A DNA stretch of 64,000 nucleotides from Alentia gelatinosa (lineage: Eukaryota > Annelida > Polychaeta > Phyllodocida > Polynoidae): assembly GCA_950022655.1 (NCBI GenBank), contig OX465584.1, positions 2,117,694 through 2,181,693 of the forward strand. The letters run 5' to 3'. The notes under the pieces were generated by a model, which was not told the DNA's origin, made no database searches, and was given only the letters and a program-made list of their open reading frames with translations. Shown piece by piece: positions 43,502 through 56,295 of the stretch (position 1 is the first letter of the stretch; the number at the start of each line of letters is the position of its first letter). The translations under genes were made by a program, and so were the position numbers.

Positions 43502-44559
43502 GGGAGTATTCATTAATTATCGCCCAGGGGAGGCACAGTTTTTCCAACACCAATCGGTCAAAAAAATGTTGGCCCCTCCCCCTGGGAATACCAAAAAAAA
43601 TATTGGCCCCCCCTTGGAATATGAAAAAGAAAGTTTGGCCCCCGCCCTTGGGATGCCCCAAAAAAAGTCCCCCCCCCCCTCCCACATCGGAATAATGTAA
43701 AAGCACAGAGGAGGCTAAACTGATGTGGCATTTTTTCCATAAGGCTTTCCATCTTTGCTTTAGAACAAACCCAGCTACATTCAGTCATTTGTCAAAATTT
43801 TGACCAATCTTGGTGGCTAAGTGGTAGGGGTATTCACCTCAAGCATGGTAGGTCATGGGTTCAAACCCTGGTCGGATTATGCCAATTACTTACACAAAAA
43901 TAGTACCCACTGCTCATTTGGCTTGAGACCTGCCACTAGAATCAGGAGTAAGGGACTAGGGCCCAAGTGGAAGAATGGCTGTACCACCAAATTTGGTGAT
44001 TGTACACACAATATTCACTTAATAAAAATTGCTTAAAAATGAAAATAAAAGAAACAAGTAGCAAATAAACATCTGTTGTTGACAGAATAGCATTGATGCA
44101 AAAAAGATGGGGTAGTCTGGAGCAGGACTGAAACACACACCATGTGGAGTCCTTGAAGAGCCTATATTTGAGAGGTTCCTGTGTCCTGCTTTTAACATAA
44201 GGCATCGGCTGTTCGTCCATTGTTGTCTCCCTGTCAGACTGAGGGAGGGTGGACACCCATCTGGAATTGGCAAACAGGACAGTGACAATAGACACTGAAC
44301 TCTAGGGAGTGAGACACCTATAGTTACCTTGTGCATTAATCAGTATTATAGTTGTACAACAAAGCTGATTTCTTAAGCTGTGATATGATATGAATGCATT
44401 TCATAACATCAATTCTTGTCATTGAACACAAATATGGGAGTTTGCCTCCATGTTCAGCTTAAAACGTCGACCCCGTGCCCCCCCTTGGAATACCCAAAAA
44501 GAAGTTGCCCCCCCTAAAAACTGTGCCCCCCCCCTGGGCCATAATTATTGAATGCTTCC
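43502..44559. mobile_element. 1.06-kb element with GGGAGTATTCATTAATTATC ends
   Basis: The left end reads GGGAGTATTCATTAATTATC then GCCCAGGGG...GGCACAGTTTTT. The right end inverted reads GGAAGCATTCAATAATTATG then GCCCAGGGG...GGCACAGTTTTT. Both sides carry 30-bp units with long C/G runs (CCCCCCTTGGAATACC type). A partial copy lies at 44890-45012. A SINE sits inside. No transposase is visible. Confidence 0.75.
43806..44045 (+). repeat. tRNA-derived SINE
   Basis: The 5' part is tRNA-like: GGTGGCTAAGTGGTAGGGG matches the A box and GGTTCAAACCC at 43858-43868 matches the B box of pol III promoters. An unrelated body follows, ending in an A-rich tail (TTAATAAAAATTGCTTAAAA and on). It lies inside the 43502-44559 element. 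Confidence 0.8.
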
Positions 44560-45983
44560 TTAGAATCATCTCGAAGTTTAATTAATGTATAACATATTTC
44601 CTTTAAACAAGGGGAGATGTGTTGTTATGAGTTCCGGTTCTGTTCTGTGTGATATTACAAAGTAGCTTTTTGTGTGTATAGGCCTCAGAGCCTTTCCAGT
44701 TCATTGGATATAGAAAAATACAGATTCATTTCTAACAGTCACGAGTCCTGATTCATCACTCTGCATTTGCAACCAACTAGAATTTAACATAAATAAGTAA
44801 CCTATACAATAATATAATAGGTTGGTGTTTTGGTCAGTCTGTCAGTCAATGAGTGGGTTGTGGGTGGGTCAGTGGGTGGGTCTGTGGAAAGATGCCCCCC
44901 CCCCTTTGAATACCCCAAACAAATCTGACCCCCCCCCCTTTGAATACCCCAAAAAAAGTTACCCCACCCCTAAACACTGTGCCCCCCCCGGCCATAAGTA
45001 TTGACCGCTCCCCTCTAGGCGCTATAACCCGTCCGCGGGAGTTTCAGTAGGAACTCACTGGAAATGTACTCACAGAACGGACTTATAACAGCAGAAAGAA
45101 ACGCCCAATCTTTCTGATATTTGGATATGGGTTACTCCATATTCTCATCTGTCAGATACATTTCAAAGCCATGTTCAGATGGAAAATATATGTAATTACG
45201 TTCATCATACTTTCAGTCTGTATTTGTTTACACAGCTTATGCTGTTTTGATTTTTGTCAGAAAACTCATATAATTCTCATGAAGTTCATGTCTACTATTT
45301 TTTGTTTTAAGTGAAAGACTTTTAAGTGTTCTAATACCCATGAAAATGCCTTTCTAATGATGTATAGATTAACTTTGTCCTCCAAGGAAAAAGCTCAAAA
45401 CTGACCCATGCGAGGTTTTGATCACAGAAACGCAAACAGTACTGGCGCCGAAAACTTTGGCGCGGTGCACCTGTCGTGAGACACCGACCGATATCGCAAC
45501 TGGCAGAGGGCGAATACAGGGGCCACACCAAGCGAGAAACGCAGCGATTTCAGTAATCACCAACACAAAATGGTGTATATGTGAGCTATTATTTCATATT
45601 TGACCTGATAATTGCTTCAGAGATGCTACTTTATCGATGGGAGATATTAATATGAAAATATATCGCACAGACACGCAAATTTCTGTTGGCGATTCTGGAG
45701 ATCGCTGCCGTTACTCGCTTGGTGTGTCTCCAGCTTTCCGGCCACCCCAACCCCCCGAGCCGACTCTCCACCTCACAGCTGATTCTAGGGCCAGCTGTAG
45801 GAGGCTTACATGGAGTAATGCGTTTCATATTGATTTATTCTGATAATTCAATGAGTGCTCATAATAAAAGACTTGAGCAAGTCAAACCACACCTTTATCA
45901 TGTAGCTTTTCCAAACCCATTACCGAATTTCTAGCAATAGAAAATATTACCAATGACCGTGGATAAGGAATACAACAATCAAC
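44560..45983. other. Intergenic with a partial copy of the 43502-44559 element
   Basis: 44890-45012 carries C-run units and a GGCCATAAGTATTGACCGCT end like the element's right end. A (GTGGGT)-rich stretch lies at 44820-44885. The remainder shows no gene. Confidence 0.55.
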
Positions 45984-47190
45984 CTGTGTGGGATCCAGTG
46001 TGAGTCATGCACTACTGACTGTGTGGGATCCAGTGTGAGTCATGCACTACTGACTGTGTGGGATCCAGTGTGAGTCATGCACTGCTGACTGTGTGGGATC
46101 CAGTGTGAGTCATGCACTACTGACTGTGTGGGATCCAGTGTGAGTCATGCACTACTGACTGTGTGGGATCCAGTGTGAGTCATGCACTACTGACTGTGTG
46201 GGATCCAGTGTGAGTCATGCACTACTGACTGTGAGGGATCCAGTGTGAGTCATGCACTATTGACTGTAGGATCCAGTGTGAGTCATGCACTACTGACTGT
46301 GTAGGATCCAGTGTAAGTCATGCACTACTGACTGTGTGGGATCCAGTGTGAGTCATGCACTACTGACTGTGTAGGATTCAGTGTGAGTCATGCACTAATG
46401 ACTGTGTAGGATCAAGTGTGAGTTATGCACTACTGACTGTATGGGATCCAGTGTGAGTCATGCACTACTGACTGTGTGGGATCCAGTGTGAGTCATGCAC
46501 TACTGACTGTGTGGGATCCAGTGTGAGTCATGCACTACTGACTGTGTGGGATCCAGTGTGAGTCATGCACTGCTGACTGTGTGGGATCCAGTGTGAGTTT
46601 TGCACTACTGACTGTGTGGGATCCAGTGTGAGTCATGCACTACTGACTGTGTGGGATCCAGTGTGAGTCATGCACTGCTGACTGTGTGGGATCCAGTGTG
46701 AGTCATGCACTACTGACTGTATGGGATCCAGTGTGAGTCATGCACTACTGACTGTGTGGGATCCAGTGTGAGTCATGCACTATTGACTGTGTAGGATCCA
46801 GTGTGAGTCATGCACTACTGACTGTGTGGGATCCAGTGTGAGTCATGCACTGCAGACTGTGTGGGATCCAGTGTGAGTCATGCACTACTGACTGTAGGAT
46901 CCAGTGTGAGTCATGCACTACTGACTGTGTAGGATCCAGTGTGAGTCATGCACTGCTGACTGTGTGGGATCCAGTGTGAGTCATGCACTACTGAGTGTAG
47001 CATCCAGTGTGAGTCATGCACTACTGACTGTGTAGGATCCAGTGTGAGTCATGCACTGCTGACTGTGTGGGATCCAGTGTGAGTCATGCACTACTGACTG
47101 TGTGGGATCCAGTGTAAGTCATGCACTACTGACTGTGTGGGATCCAGTGTGAGTCATGCACTACTGACTGTGTGGGATCCAGTGTGAGTC
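45984..47190. repeat. 35-bp minisatellite, about 34 copies
   Basis: The unit is TGTGTGGGATCCAGTGTGAG followed by TCATGCACTACTGAC. Copies are nearly identical, with scattered substitutions and a few 4-bp deletions (TGTAGGATCC variants). Confidence 0.96.
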
Positions 47191-47782
47191 AGGAAACCTG
47201 TACCCCTTTTCCATTGATCCATCATTGTACTTCTAGGTATTTGATTATACCTGTTGCATCATCAAATGAAACAGACAGATTACATCCTGCGTTTTGGTCC
47301 AAAGTAAACTATCCCGTCTGGTTTGTATAAGGCAGATTAGGGATATTCCCTGTGCGCCACCATTCTACCCCGTTTAGCTGTTTGTTACTGTTGGAGATAA
47401 AAAGGTGTTCTTCACCACCGGAGGTGCAAATGTAAATAATGATAATATGCCATTGTCTCAACTCTAGCCTTTCTCACCAATGTGTATTAAGGATTTGGTG
47501 TGAGAAAAATCTGAGAAAAAGTCATCCTACTCTGGGATGTGTGTAGAGGGACAAGGGAACCATGGTAAAACCTTGAAAGTCAGATGAACTTAATAAAGAC
47601 AAAGAGCCAGAATACAGGTCCTGTCCCCTGAACCATCTGCCATCCACAGACACTACTGTTGGCCGCCTGGTGAATCCTTTGTGAACTATAGGGATATTTT
47701 AGAGGCATGCCAGACATGTTTACAGTGTAGAGACCCGCCGCCGGCAGCCCCCAGTAACTGACTGCTGGTCAGCTGGAAATCA
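47191..47782. other. Intergenic, no gene recognised
   Basis: Nothing recognisable in any frame. Confidence 0.4.
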
Positions 47783-47889
47783 GGGACCTGTTTCACTAGT
47801 TTCGTGACATGTCTAGATGGCGTCTAGATGGTGTGTCCGGTTTCATTGACGTGTCACAGAAATGTCACGAAACTAGTGAAACAGGTCCC
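47783..47889. mobile_element. Small inverted-repeat element, GGGACCTGTTTCACTAG family (copy 2)
   Basis: 107 bp with perfectly inverted GGGACCTGTTTCACTAG ends, followed by AGGTGT as in copy 1 (3114-3422). It shares the internal GTCTAGATGGTGTGTCCGGT stretch. Non-coding. Confidence 0.85.
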
Positions 47890-48279
47890 AGGTGTTGCTG
47901 GTTGATCGCTGGTTGATCGCCGTGTGGCCGCCGCCTCTGCTGCACCGCTCCGGTCTCTACAACTCTGGTGCCGCGCAGTCTGCGCATGTCCGTCACGCGG
48001 GATCCTCTTCATGCCATATCGCCGGGCCTGTGGAGCACGGCCTTAAAGCGCGTGTTTCACAAACCACGGCCCTGTATTTTAGTCGCGAGCATCGTTACGG
48101 GCGACATGTTTTTGCTGTCAGTGTACTATAGCCGCGATAGTTTAGGGGGTCGGCTATACGACACGTAGGGCGGTGTCAGATGTGCTATAGTCACAACACA
48201 TGGAAGGTCACGTGGGTAAATTTGTCCCCCAAACTGTCGTAGCCCCAAGACATCTATGGACATGTTGTACCGAATGCGG

Positions 48280-48633
48280 AACTTCACTTCCCTTTAGAAT
48301 TAAGCGATGAAATTTTAACACGAGTATGGGATACATATAATCTATAATCGTACCAAATATAAAGAAGACGGCCGCACCGTCCCGAAGATATCGGCGTTTG
48401 AATTTCGTAATAGCAATCTCTGCTCTGGTGGCCAGTGTAGCCTTACGCTCACGTGACCCTAATTTATGCAGCGACCTCGACATTCACTGCGCATTGGGAG
48501 GTGGAGCATACGAAATTCAAACGCCGATATCTTCGGAACGGTGCAACCGATCTTCTTCATATATGGTACGATTATAGGTTATATGTATCCCTTACTCATG
48601 TTAAAATTCCATTGCTTGATTCTGAAGGGAAGT
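48280..48633. repeat. Large inverted repeat, arms about 125-130 bp
   Basis: The left arm 48280-48409 is inverted in 48509-48633 with a 100-nt spacer and moderate divergence; e.g. GATATCGGCGTTTGAATTTC pairs with GAAATTCAAACGCCGATATC exactly. A related single arm lies at 36890-37065. Confidence 0.85.
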
Positions 48634-48704
48634 GGAAAAATCCTCTATGTATAGAGAATTTTTCCACTTCACTGTGCGTATATAATTATATACGCACAGT
48701 GAAG
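48629..48704. repeat. Nested hairpin and 38-nt perfect palindrome
   Basis: AAGTGGAAAAAT and ATTTTTCCACTT form a hairpin (48629-48669), directly followed by a perfect 38-nt palindrome at 48667-48704 (CTTCACTGTGCGTATATA, centre AT, then its inverse). Confidence 0.9.
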
Positions 48705-48930
48705 TTTTATAGAACCTATACTTGAGACACTTTTAGCGGCGATCTCCCGTGCAAACTACGACACCGTCTATAGTACACCAGCCATCTTTTGTCGTCGAAA
48801 CTGTCGTGAGATCGCTGGTTGGTCTTGAGCCTTCCTGGCCAAACAATGGTCGTGACTAAAAAACAGGGCCCAGGCCTTGAACAGGCGAAGGCAGGGAGGA
48901 TTCAGTGGGAGGCGTGCCCGGGTGAGGAGG

Positions 48931-49334
48931 CGCCACCCCTACCCCACCACAGGCCCCTGCCCCGCCACAGGCCCCCGCCCCGCCACAGGCCCCCGCCCTG
49001 CCACAGGCCCCCGCCCCGCCACAGGCCCCCGCCCCGCCACAGGCCCCCGCCCCGCCACAGGCCCCCGCCCCGCCACAGGCCCCCGCCCCGCCACAGGCCC
49101 CCGCCCCGCCACAGGCCCCTGCCCCACCACAGGCCCCCGCCCCACCACATGCCCCCGCCCCACCACAGGCCCCGGCCCCGCCACAGGCCCCCGCCCCGCC
49201 ACAGGCCCCCGCCCCGCCACAGGCCCCCGCCCCGCCACAGGCCCCCGCCCCGCCACAGGCCCCCGCCCCGCCACAGGCCCCCGCCCCGCCACAGGCCCCC
49301 GCCCCACCACAGGCCCCCGCCCCGCCCCACCACA
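48931..49334. repeat. 18-bp GC-rich minisatellite, about 22 copies
   Basis: The unit is CCCCCGCCCCGCCACAGG with occasional CACCACAGG variants. Because 18 is a multiple of three, several frames on both strands stay open; these are not genes. Confidence 0.96.
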
Positions 49335-50611
49335 TGTGCCCAGTCTCCATTCAATACTTGTATGCAGTTATATTGCTGCATGCATTCAACAGCCCTGCAG
49401 TGCCATAGTGAGTCCTCGCAGCCATTCTATAAAGCATAGGGTGAATGCGACTGTTAAGTCTTAATGGCATTTTACGCTGGAGCCTAGCCTGTTGTCCTAG
49501 AGGACGGGTGGGTGAAAGCTCTGTGTTGTTATTAAGGCTGTCATATTGGGCGTTGTGAAGGACATTCACGTCGCCCGGTGCGAACTAGATGTGGCGAACA
49601 ACAGGAAACAGACAACAAGTAACGTTTTATGTACTCCAGTAGCTGATGCACGATTCTGGATATCAAAGGACAATTCTCGGGTGGATTTATAAACGACTTT
49701 GGTAAAAAACGATTTGATACACAATTTCCATATTTGAAAGACAGCAAATGGTCCTTATTTATAAAGAAAGATATTAGATGTGTGGAAGTAAAATGGGAAT
49801 TTGAAGTTGAGGGGGTTGCACAACAATATTGTAACTGGGATAATTGTTTTACAACTAAACTTCACATTCATTCATTCTAATTTGAAATAAATATCAATAG
49901 CACCCCACCAGGTGTGAGATTTCTTCTAAAATCAGGAGAAATACTACGAATAAACTTCACATTCAATTACTTTCAGGTTCAGGTAACAAAGCTTCAGTTG
50001 GTCATTGAAGCTGGTTCTTCTAGATTGTCAGTCCAAGATGAGTCGATTTTTAGAAATCTTGAATGATTTCCGCAATAATTGTTTCACTCTTCTATGTTTT
50101 CAAAGCTTCTAGTCCACAGTTCTCTTGTAAAGTCTGCATTGTCTTTCTCCCTTTACTGAATCCTGGAAAGATTCTAAGGTGGGATTCACACCGGGACGGG
50201 TGTACTTCACACCTTTTCCCCAATGTGAGACAATTCTTTTCCAGGACAGAAATCGCCATTATTTTCTTTTCCTAGTCTCAAGGAAAAATGGTGAATTGGA
50301 TTCACATTGAAGGACACACCTGGAACATACACGGTATGAGAAAAACAGGTTACCCTCTTGCTGGCCTTCTATTAGCTAGGGCAGGTAATATGAGAAAATG
50401 TGGTTGCTGGGCCCGGACGGGTGGACCTTCGAGGTCATTTGATGAAAAAATATGGCCCGACGCCGCAGGCGGGAGGGCCCTATTTATGTATGAATTATAT
50501 GCATTATATAGCTGGTATTGAGGGTGCATGCATTACATTGTCGTTGTCCCAAATGCTCACTCTCAACACTCTATCATACTAACCTAAATGACCTGTCCTA
50601 CTGACCTAAGC
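49335..50611. other. Intergenic, no gene recognised
   Basis: Non-coding. A short duplication of AAACTTCACATTCA occurs near 49857 and 49951. Confidence 0.4.
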
Positions 50612-51004
50612 TAAGTTACTGGCTGTAACTGGCCAGTAACCAGCCAGTAACCATCCTGTGACTGGCCTGTAACCGGCCAGTGACCAGCCAGTAACCATCC
50701 TGTGACCGGCCAGTAACCGGCCAGTGACCGGCCAGTAACCGACCAGTGACCGGCCAGTAACCGGCCAGTGACCGGCCAGTAACCGACCTGTAACCAGCCA
50801 GTGACCAGCCAGTGACTGGCCAGTGACTGGCCAGTGACCGGCCAGTGACCGGCCAGTGACCGGCCTATAACCAGCCTGTAACCAGCCTGTAACCGGCCAG
50901 TGACCGGTCAGTAATTGACCAGTAACCGACCAGTGACCGGCCAGTAACCGGTCAGTAACCGGCCAGTAACCAGCCTGTTCTCTGCCTGTAACCAGCCTGT
51001 AACC
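50612..51004. repeat. 11-bp minisatellite, about 35 copies
   Basis: The unit is approximately CCGGCCAGTRA, with AACCAGCCTGT variants. A long minus-strand open frame across it is a periodicity artefact. Confidence 0.93.
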
Positions 51005-52848
51005 GGCAAAACCTAATTCACCAGGCTTTGCTGGTTCACGGCCAGTTGATGGCCGGTTGATGGACTGTTCTGGCGTTTCGTGGCTGTGTAGGGGTGTACC
51101 TGCTCCACCGTCGTACGGCGCCCTATGGCGGCCACATGCCGCACTTCTCATGCCAAGCCACTGGCCTGAAGGAACACACTCTTTAGCCAATGACTACTGC
51201 CGGCAAATGACATCAACTGCCCAGAAAATGTTTCCAATGTTATACTGCATATTTAACACTGAAAATAGGAAAACAGCTACAAATAATGATAAACACCGTG
51301 GACACATAATGTCTTATCTCCAAGTGACTGGTACAAAACAGACATCTCCGCTACGCACCATGCGGGATGCAGAATCTCTCATCACATCATTTCTTCCAGA
51401 TTGTATTTGTGCTGCGGAATGAATTCCACGCTTTGTCTTGTGTCATAGTTTGGTTAATTACGCTGACATTTTCATTTTCTTTCATTCACGACCTAGTCGT
51501 CTGTGAGACGCGATGACTTCTTTATCCTACCCCTAATAAAAAACGCCATAGGTTTAACATTGACTCAATGTATTTGACGGAGCATTGAATAAAGTGTTAT
51601 TTATGCACCAAGGTGAACAAAAAAGACGGACCAATCAGGGACGAGATAATGAAAGTAGATCCGGCAGCATTGATAAATGGGGCCATGGTGTCAACACGCT
51701 ATTAACATGGCTAATTACACAATTTTCCCTGTATATCAGTGAGATGGGGTAGGATAAATACGAAACCGAACTTGAGTTATCCTTCTCAATGTTTACACCA
51801 CTCTGGTCAGGTCTGATACTCACTACACTCGGCTAATGCCTCGTGTAGTAATACACAACCTGCCCATCGTGGCATAAACATTGACAAGGCTAACTCTCAT
51901 TTGGTTTCTACTAAGTATCCGGTGCCTTTCCATTTCCGTTATTGCTGATATTCTAAACCTGACGAGCCTGGGAGCACGCCATCTGCTGGAAGTTGGCCGC
52001 ACTATTTGCCCTCAGCTGATGACAGATCGCAATGCAGTCACAATCTAGGGACCAGCAGGCCTTACGCCATTGTACAATGGCGGAGGCTGTCAGGGGTTTG
52101 TCTCAGGTTAAAGAGAAAACTATATATCAAAAGACAAAAAGTAAATCTGAGTGCAGACCTACAAAAAACGAACATCAGGTTTGAGTTTTTATAAGCACAA
52201 GAATCTACCTCTCCCGGTGTTTCAGTCTCCATGCATATGTCTGGTTGTGTTGTCTCTATGTCAGGGAGGAATTCCAATCAGATCCTGTCGAAATAATGCC
52301 TTTTTATAAATGGTAGGCAATCATCTGAGGAGAAGAGGTAAACTCCTTCTTCCCGTAGAGTACCAAGTAAATCTGAGTGCAAGAAAAGTGTACGCTACAC
52401 AACATGGATGTTATAGTCTTAGATTTGAAGAAAGTTCTATAAGTGAAGAAAACAACTAACAACTAAGGTTTATTTTATGGTCCCTGAAGACAGGATGCAT
52501 GTCAAAGAACTGCTTATAAAGAATATTTATTATTGTTTACCTGCTAGATACTAAGTGTTGAATACTCAGGTATGGTGGGGAAATGCTTGGCACAAAGAAA
52601 TATGCAAGAAAGAAAGTCATGCTCGTAACTCATTATGTTCGCTCCTTCTCAATTGACAGGAAAGCTTCATCTAATATCCGATGGAGTGCCATAAGGTGTA
52701 ATACAATTTTATAATCAGATCATAATATTATTGGGTGTGTTTTTCAATTCGCAAATTTCGGGGTTATGACGCACAAACAGAGATATTATCAATTTCATTT
52801 GTTATTGCTAATTTTGATGCAGAAATTACAAAAAAGCCACGCTTTTAA
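51005..52848. other. Intergenic, no gene recognised
   Basis: Nothing recognisable in any frame. Confidence 0.4.
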
Positions 52849-53149
52849 CCCTTTGTGGACGACTGAGGCCAGATGATAGCAACTAGTCCAAGCCGAAGGC
52901 ATCATTTCTCTTAAATCTACGAAATAGCTATGAACCAAGAAATAATGGACCAATAAACATGGAATTCTCACGGAAAATATGTATCCCATCGTATTTGAGA
53001 TCTGTAGGTGAAATTAGAATTAATAAAAAGGATGACGTATCATATCACGTGGGGATGCACTAGAATCAGGAATTCAATATGGCCGTCGCCTAGCGGTATA
53101 TATACGGACACCAACACCCGCATTGTTGTAGTCACTCGTGCCTAAAGGG
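52849..53149. mobile_element. piggyBac-like MITE (301 bp)
   Basis: It is flanked by TTAA on both sides (52845-52848 and 53150-53153). The left end is CCCTTTGTGGACGACTGAGG and the right end inverted is CCCTTTAGGCACGAGTGACT, similar over about 16 bp. TTAA duplication plus CCCTTT ends are those of piggyBac. Left-end CCCTTT matches the 16439 element, but the interiors differ. No coding capacity. Confidence 0.7.
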
Positions 53150-53153
53150 TTAA

Positions 53154-53545
53154 CTTCTCCATTCAGTGGAGATGTAGTTCGCAGACTCTCCGGCGGCGGC
53201 GCTTTGTTGCCGCGTGAAAAGCAGACGACTTTAATTCAGTCCGCCGCCGCCTGCCCGAATATGACGCCTCACCGCGCCTCAACTAACACCGGGAGAAGCA
53301 CTCCGCACTGAACTACCGCTCCTTCAATCGTGAGCGTGTCTCAGACCCATCCGGGTGGTGGAGACGTGAGCAAAACACCGACTGAAGGCCGGTGTGAGCG
53401 GGAGAGTGATAGCTCGGACGGAAAGATTCCTGGTATAGAGCTTCATCAAATACAGGGGAGTGCCTGAGAGCTGACCTGAGCGTGGCAGCCATGACCGCCA
53501 CTGATCACCTGTGAGAAGACTGAGAAGTGGCGACAGTGTGAACAC
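53154..53545. other. GC-rich non-coding stretch
   Basis: No domain recognised; leads into the next minisatellite. Confidence 0.4.
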
Positions 53546-54705
53546 AGCCACCAGCGTGCTCCGACCAGTATCAGCCCCAACCCTCACAGAGCACCGACCA
53601 GTATCAGCCTCAACCCTCACAGAGCACCAACCAGTATCAGCCCCAACCCTCACAGAGCACCGACCAGTATCAGCCCCAACCCTCACAGAGCACCGACCAG
53701 TATCAGCCCCACAGAGCACCGACCAGTATCAGCCCCAACCCTCACAGAGCACCGACCAGTATCAGCCCCAACCCTCACAGAGCTCCGACCAGTATCAGCC
53801 CCAACCCTCACAGAGCACCGACCAGTATCAGCCCCAACCCTCACAGAGCACCGACCAGTATCAGCCCCAACCCTCACAGAGCACCGACCAGTATCAGCCC
53901 CACAGAGCACCGACCAGTATCAGCCCCAACCCTCACAGAGCACCGACCAGTATCAGCCCCAACCCTCACAGAGCACCGACCAGTATCAGCCCCAACCCTC
54001 ACAGAGCACCAACCAGTATCAGCCCCAACCCTCACAGACCACCGACCAGTATCAGCCCCAACCCTCACAGACCACCGACCAGTATCAGCCCCAACCCTCA
54101 CAGACCACCGACCAGTATCAGCCCCAACCCTCACAGAGCACCGACCAGTATCAGCCCCAACCCTCACAGAGCACCGACCAGTATCAGCCCCAACCCTCAC
54201 AGAGCACCAACCAGTATCAGCCTCAACCCTCACAGAGCACCGACCAGTATCAGCCCCAACCCTCACAGAGCACCGACCAGTATCAGCCCCAACCCTCACA
54301 GAGCACCGACCAGTATCAGCCCCAACCCTCACAGAGCACCGACCAGTATCAGCCCCAACCCTCACAGACCACCGACCAGTATCAGCCCCAACCCTCACAG
54401 ACCACCGACCAGTATCAGCCCCAACCCTCACAGAGCACCGACCAGTATCAGCCCCAACCCTCACAGACCACCGACCAGTATCAGCCCCAACCCTCACAGA
54501 GCACCGACCAGTATCAGCCCCAACCCTCACAGAGCACCGACCAGTATCAGCCCCAACCCTCACAGACCACCGACCAGTATCAGCCCCAACCCTCACAGAG
54601 CACCGACCAGTATCAGCCCCAACCCTCACAGAGCACCGACCAGTATCAGCCCCAACCCTCACAGAGCACCGACCAGTATCAGCCCCAACCCTCACAGAGC
54701 ACCGA
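53546..54705. repeat. 33-bp minisatellite, about 35 copies
   Basis: The unit is CACCGACCAGTATCAGCCCC followed by AACCCTCACAGAG, with two shortened copies (near 53709 and 53898). The 33-bp period keeps frames open on both strands, giving an 11-residue repeat. No start context, signal peptide or unique domain supports a gene. Confidence 0.96.
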
Positions 54706-55067
54706 ATCACGGCGAATGAAGTACTTCTTTGAATCTGGATTTAAAGATTTTAGAATTTAAGATTTTAATCTGGAGTCCATCAAGGATTGACTTCAACCCG
54801 GAAGTTGAAAATGGGTAAGTTTAGTATCACTCGAGCAACAGACTCCCTTTTGACAATTACCGGCTGTGATGTGAAGACTGTTGTAGAATGATGTTTGGGG
54901 CTTCAATAGGAGAGTTAGAGTAAGCTGCCATACGCCTCCGAGGGAGACACGGTGCGTGGTGTCTCTGTGGTATAGGTAAGCCCCGAGTGGTGACCACTGG
55001 GTGTCAGACGGCAGGTGGATACAGATGTCGAGGTGGTGAGGGGAGACTAAGGCAGGACTGAGTGAGG

Positions 55068-56155
55068 ACGGACTGAGTGAGCGGCCCGTGTACGGCACAC
55101 TGTGACGTATTGAACCCCGGCCCGGATACAGACCTGACTGACTGAGTGAGTGAGCGGCCCGTGTACGGCACACTGTGACGTATTGAACCCCAGATACAGA
55201 CCTGACTGACTGAGTGAGTGAGCGGCCCGTGTACGGCACACTGTGACGTATTGAACCCCGGATACAGACCTGACTGAGTGAGTGAGTGAGCGGCCCGTGT
55301 ACGGCACACTGTGACGTATTGAACCCCGGCCCGGATACAGACCTGACTGACTGAGTGAGTGAGCGGCCCGTGTACGGCACACTGTGACGTATTGAACCCC
55401 GGATACAGACCTGACTGAGTGAGTGAGTGAGCGGCCCGTGTACGGCACACTGTGACGTATTGAACCCCGGATACAGACCTGACTGAGTGAGTGAGTGAGT
55501 GAGCGGCCCGTGTACGGCACACTGTGACGTATTGAACCCCGGCCCGGATACAGACCTGACTGACTGAGTGAGTGAGCGGCCCGTGTACGGCACACTGTGA
55601 CGTATTGAACCCCGGATACAGACCTGACTGAGTGAGTGAGTGAGCAGCCCGTGTACGGCACACTGTGACGTATTGAACCCCGGATACAGACCTGACTGAC
55701 TGAGTGAGTGAGCGGCCCGTGTACGGCACACTGTGACGTATTGAACCCCGGATACAGACCTGACTGACTGAGTGAGTGAGCGGCCCGTGTACGGCACACT
55801 GTGACGTATTGAACCCCGGATACAGACCTGACTGACTGAGTGAGTGAGCGGCCCGTGTACGGCACACTGTGACGTATTGAACCCCGGATACAGACCTGAC
55901 TGACTGACTGACTGACTGAGTGAGTGAGCGGCCCGTGTACGGCACACTGTGACGTATTGAACCCCGGCCCGTATACAGACTCCACCAATCAAGACGGACT
56001 GAGTGAGCGGCCCGTGTACGGCACACTGTGACGTATTGAACCCCGGATACAGACCTGACTGACTGAGTGAGTGAGCGGCCCGTGTACGGCACACTGTGAC
56101 GTATTGAACCCCGGATACAGACCTGACTGACTGAGTGAGTGAGCGGCCCGTGTAC
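55068..56155. repeat. About 68-bp minisatellite, about 16 copies
   Basis: The unit is GAGCGGCCCGTGTACGGCAC then ACTGTGACGTATTGAACCCC then GGATACAGACCTGACTGACT and GAGTGAGT. Length varies by 4-bp GAGT/GACT steps and a CGGCCC insertion. Long minus-strand open frames are periodicity artefacts. Confidence 0.95.
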
Positions 56156-56295
56156 ACCGTCTGTAACGGGAGAGCGATCAGCTGCGCCCGGTCTCACACC
56201 ACGTGGTGTACTGAGACTGACACCCGGTCACGGCGCACACCTCAACGTGCCGTGTACCCAGCAGGCGACCAGCGTTACATCACCGCGACCAGCTC

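Noticed and set aside
43806..43885. Functional tRNA gene
   Set aside because: A and B boxes are good but the arms do not fold into a full cloverleaf, and a SINE body with an A-rich tail follows.
45984..47190. CRISPR-like regular array
   Set aside because: Units are contiguous 35-bp copies without unique spacers, and the DNA is animal. It is a minisatellite.
48819..49464. Proline/histidine-rich or glycine-rich open frames on both strands
   Set aside because: 18-bp GC-rich minisatellite; five overlapping frames of equal plausibility mean none is supported.
53511..54719. 402-codon open frame with 11-residue repeats
   Set aside because: The array period is 33 bp, open on both strands. No signal peptide or unique domain, so not called as a gene.
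54793..56197. Minus-strand open frames of 313-454 codons
   Set aside because: They lie over the 68-bp minisatellite, in all three frames with the same repeated words. No start context or domain.
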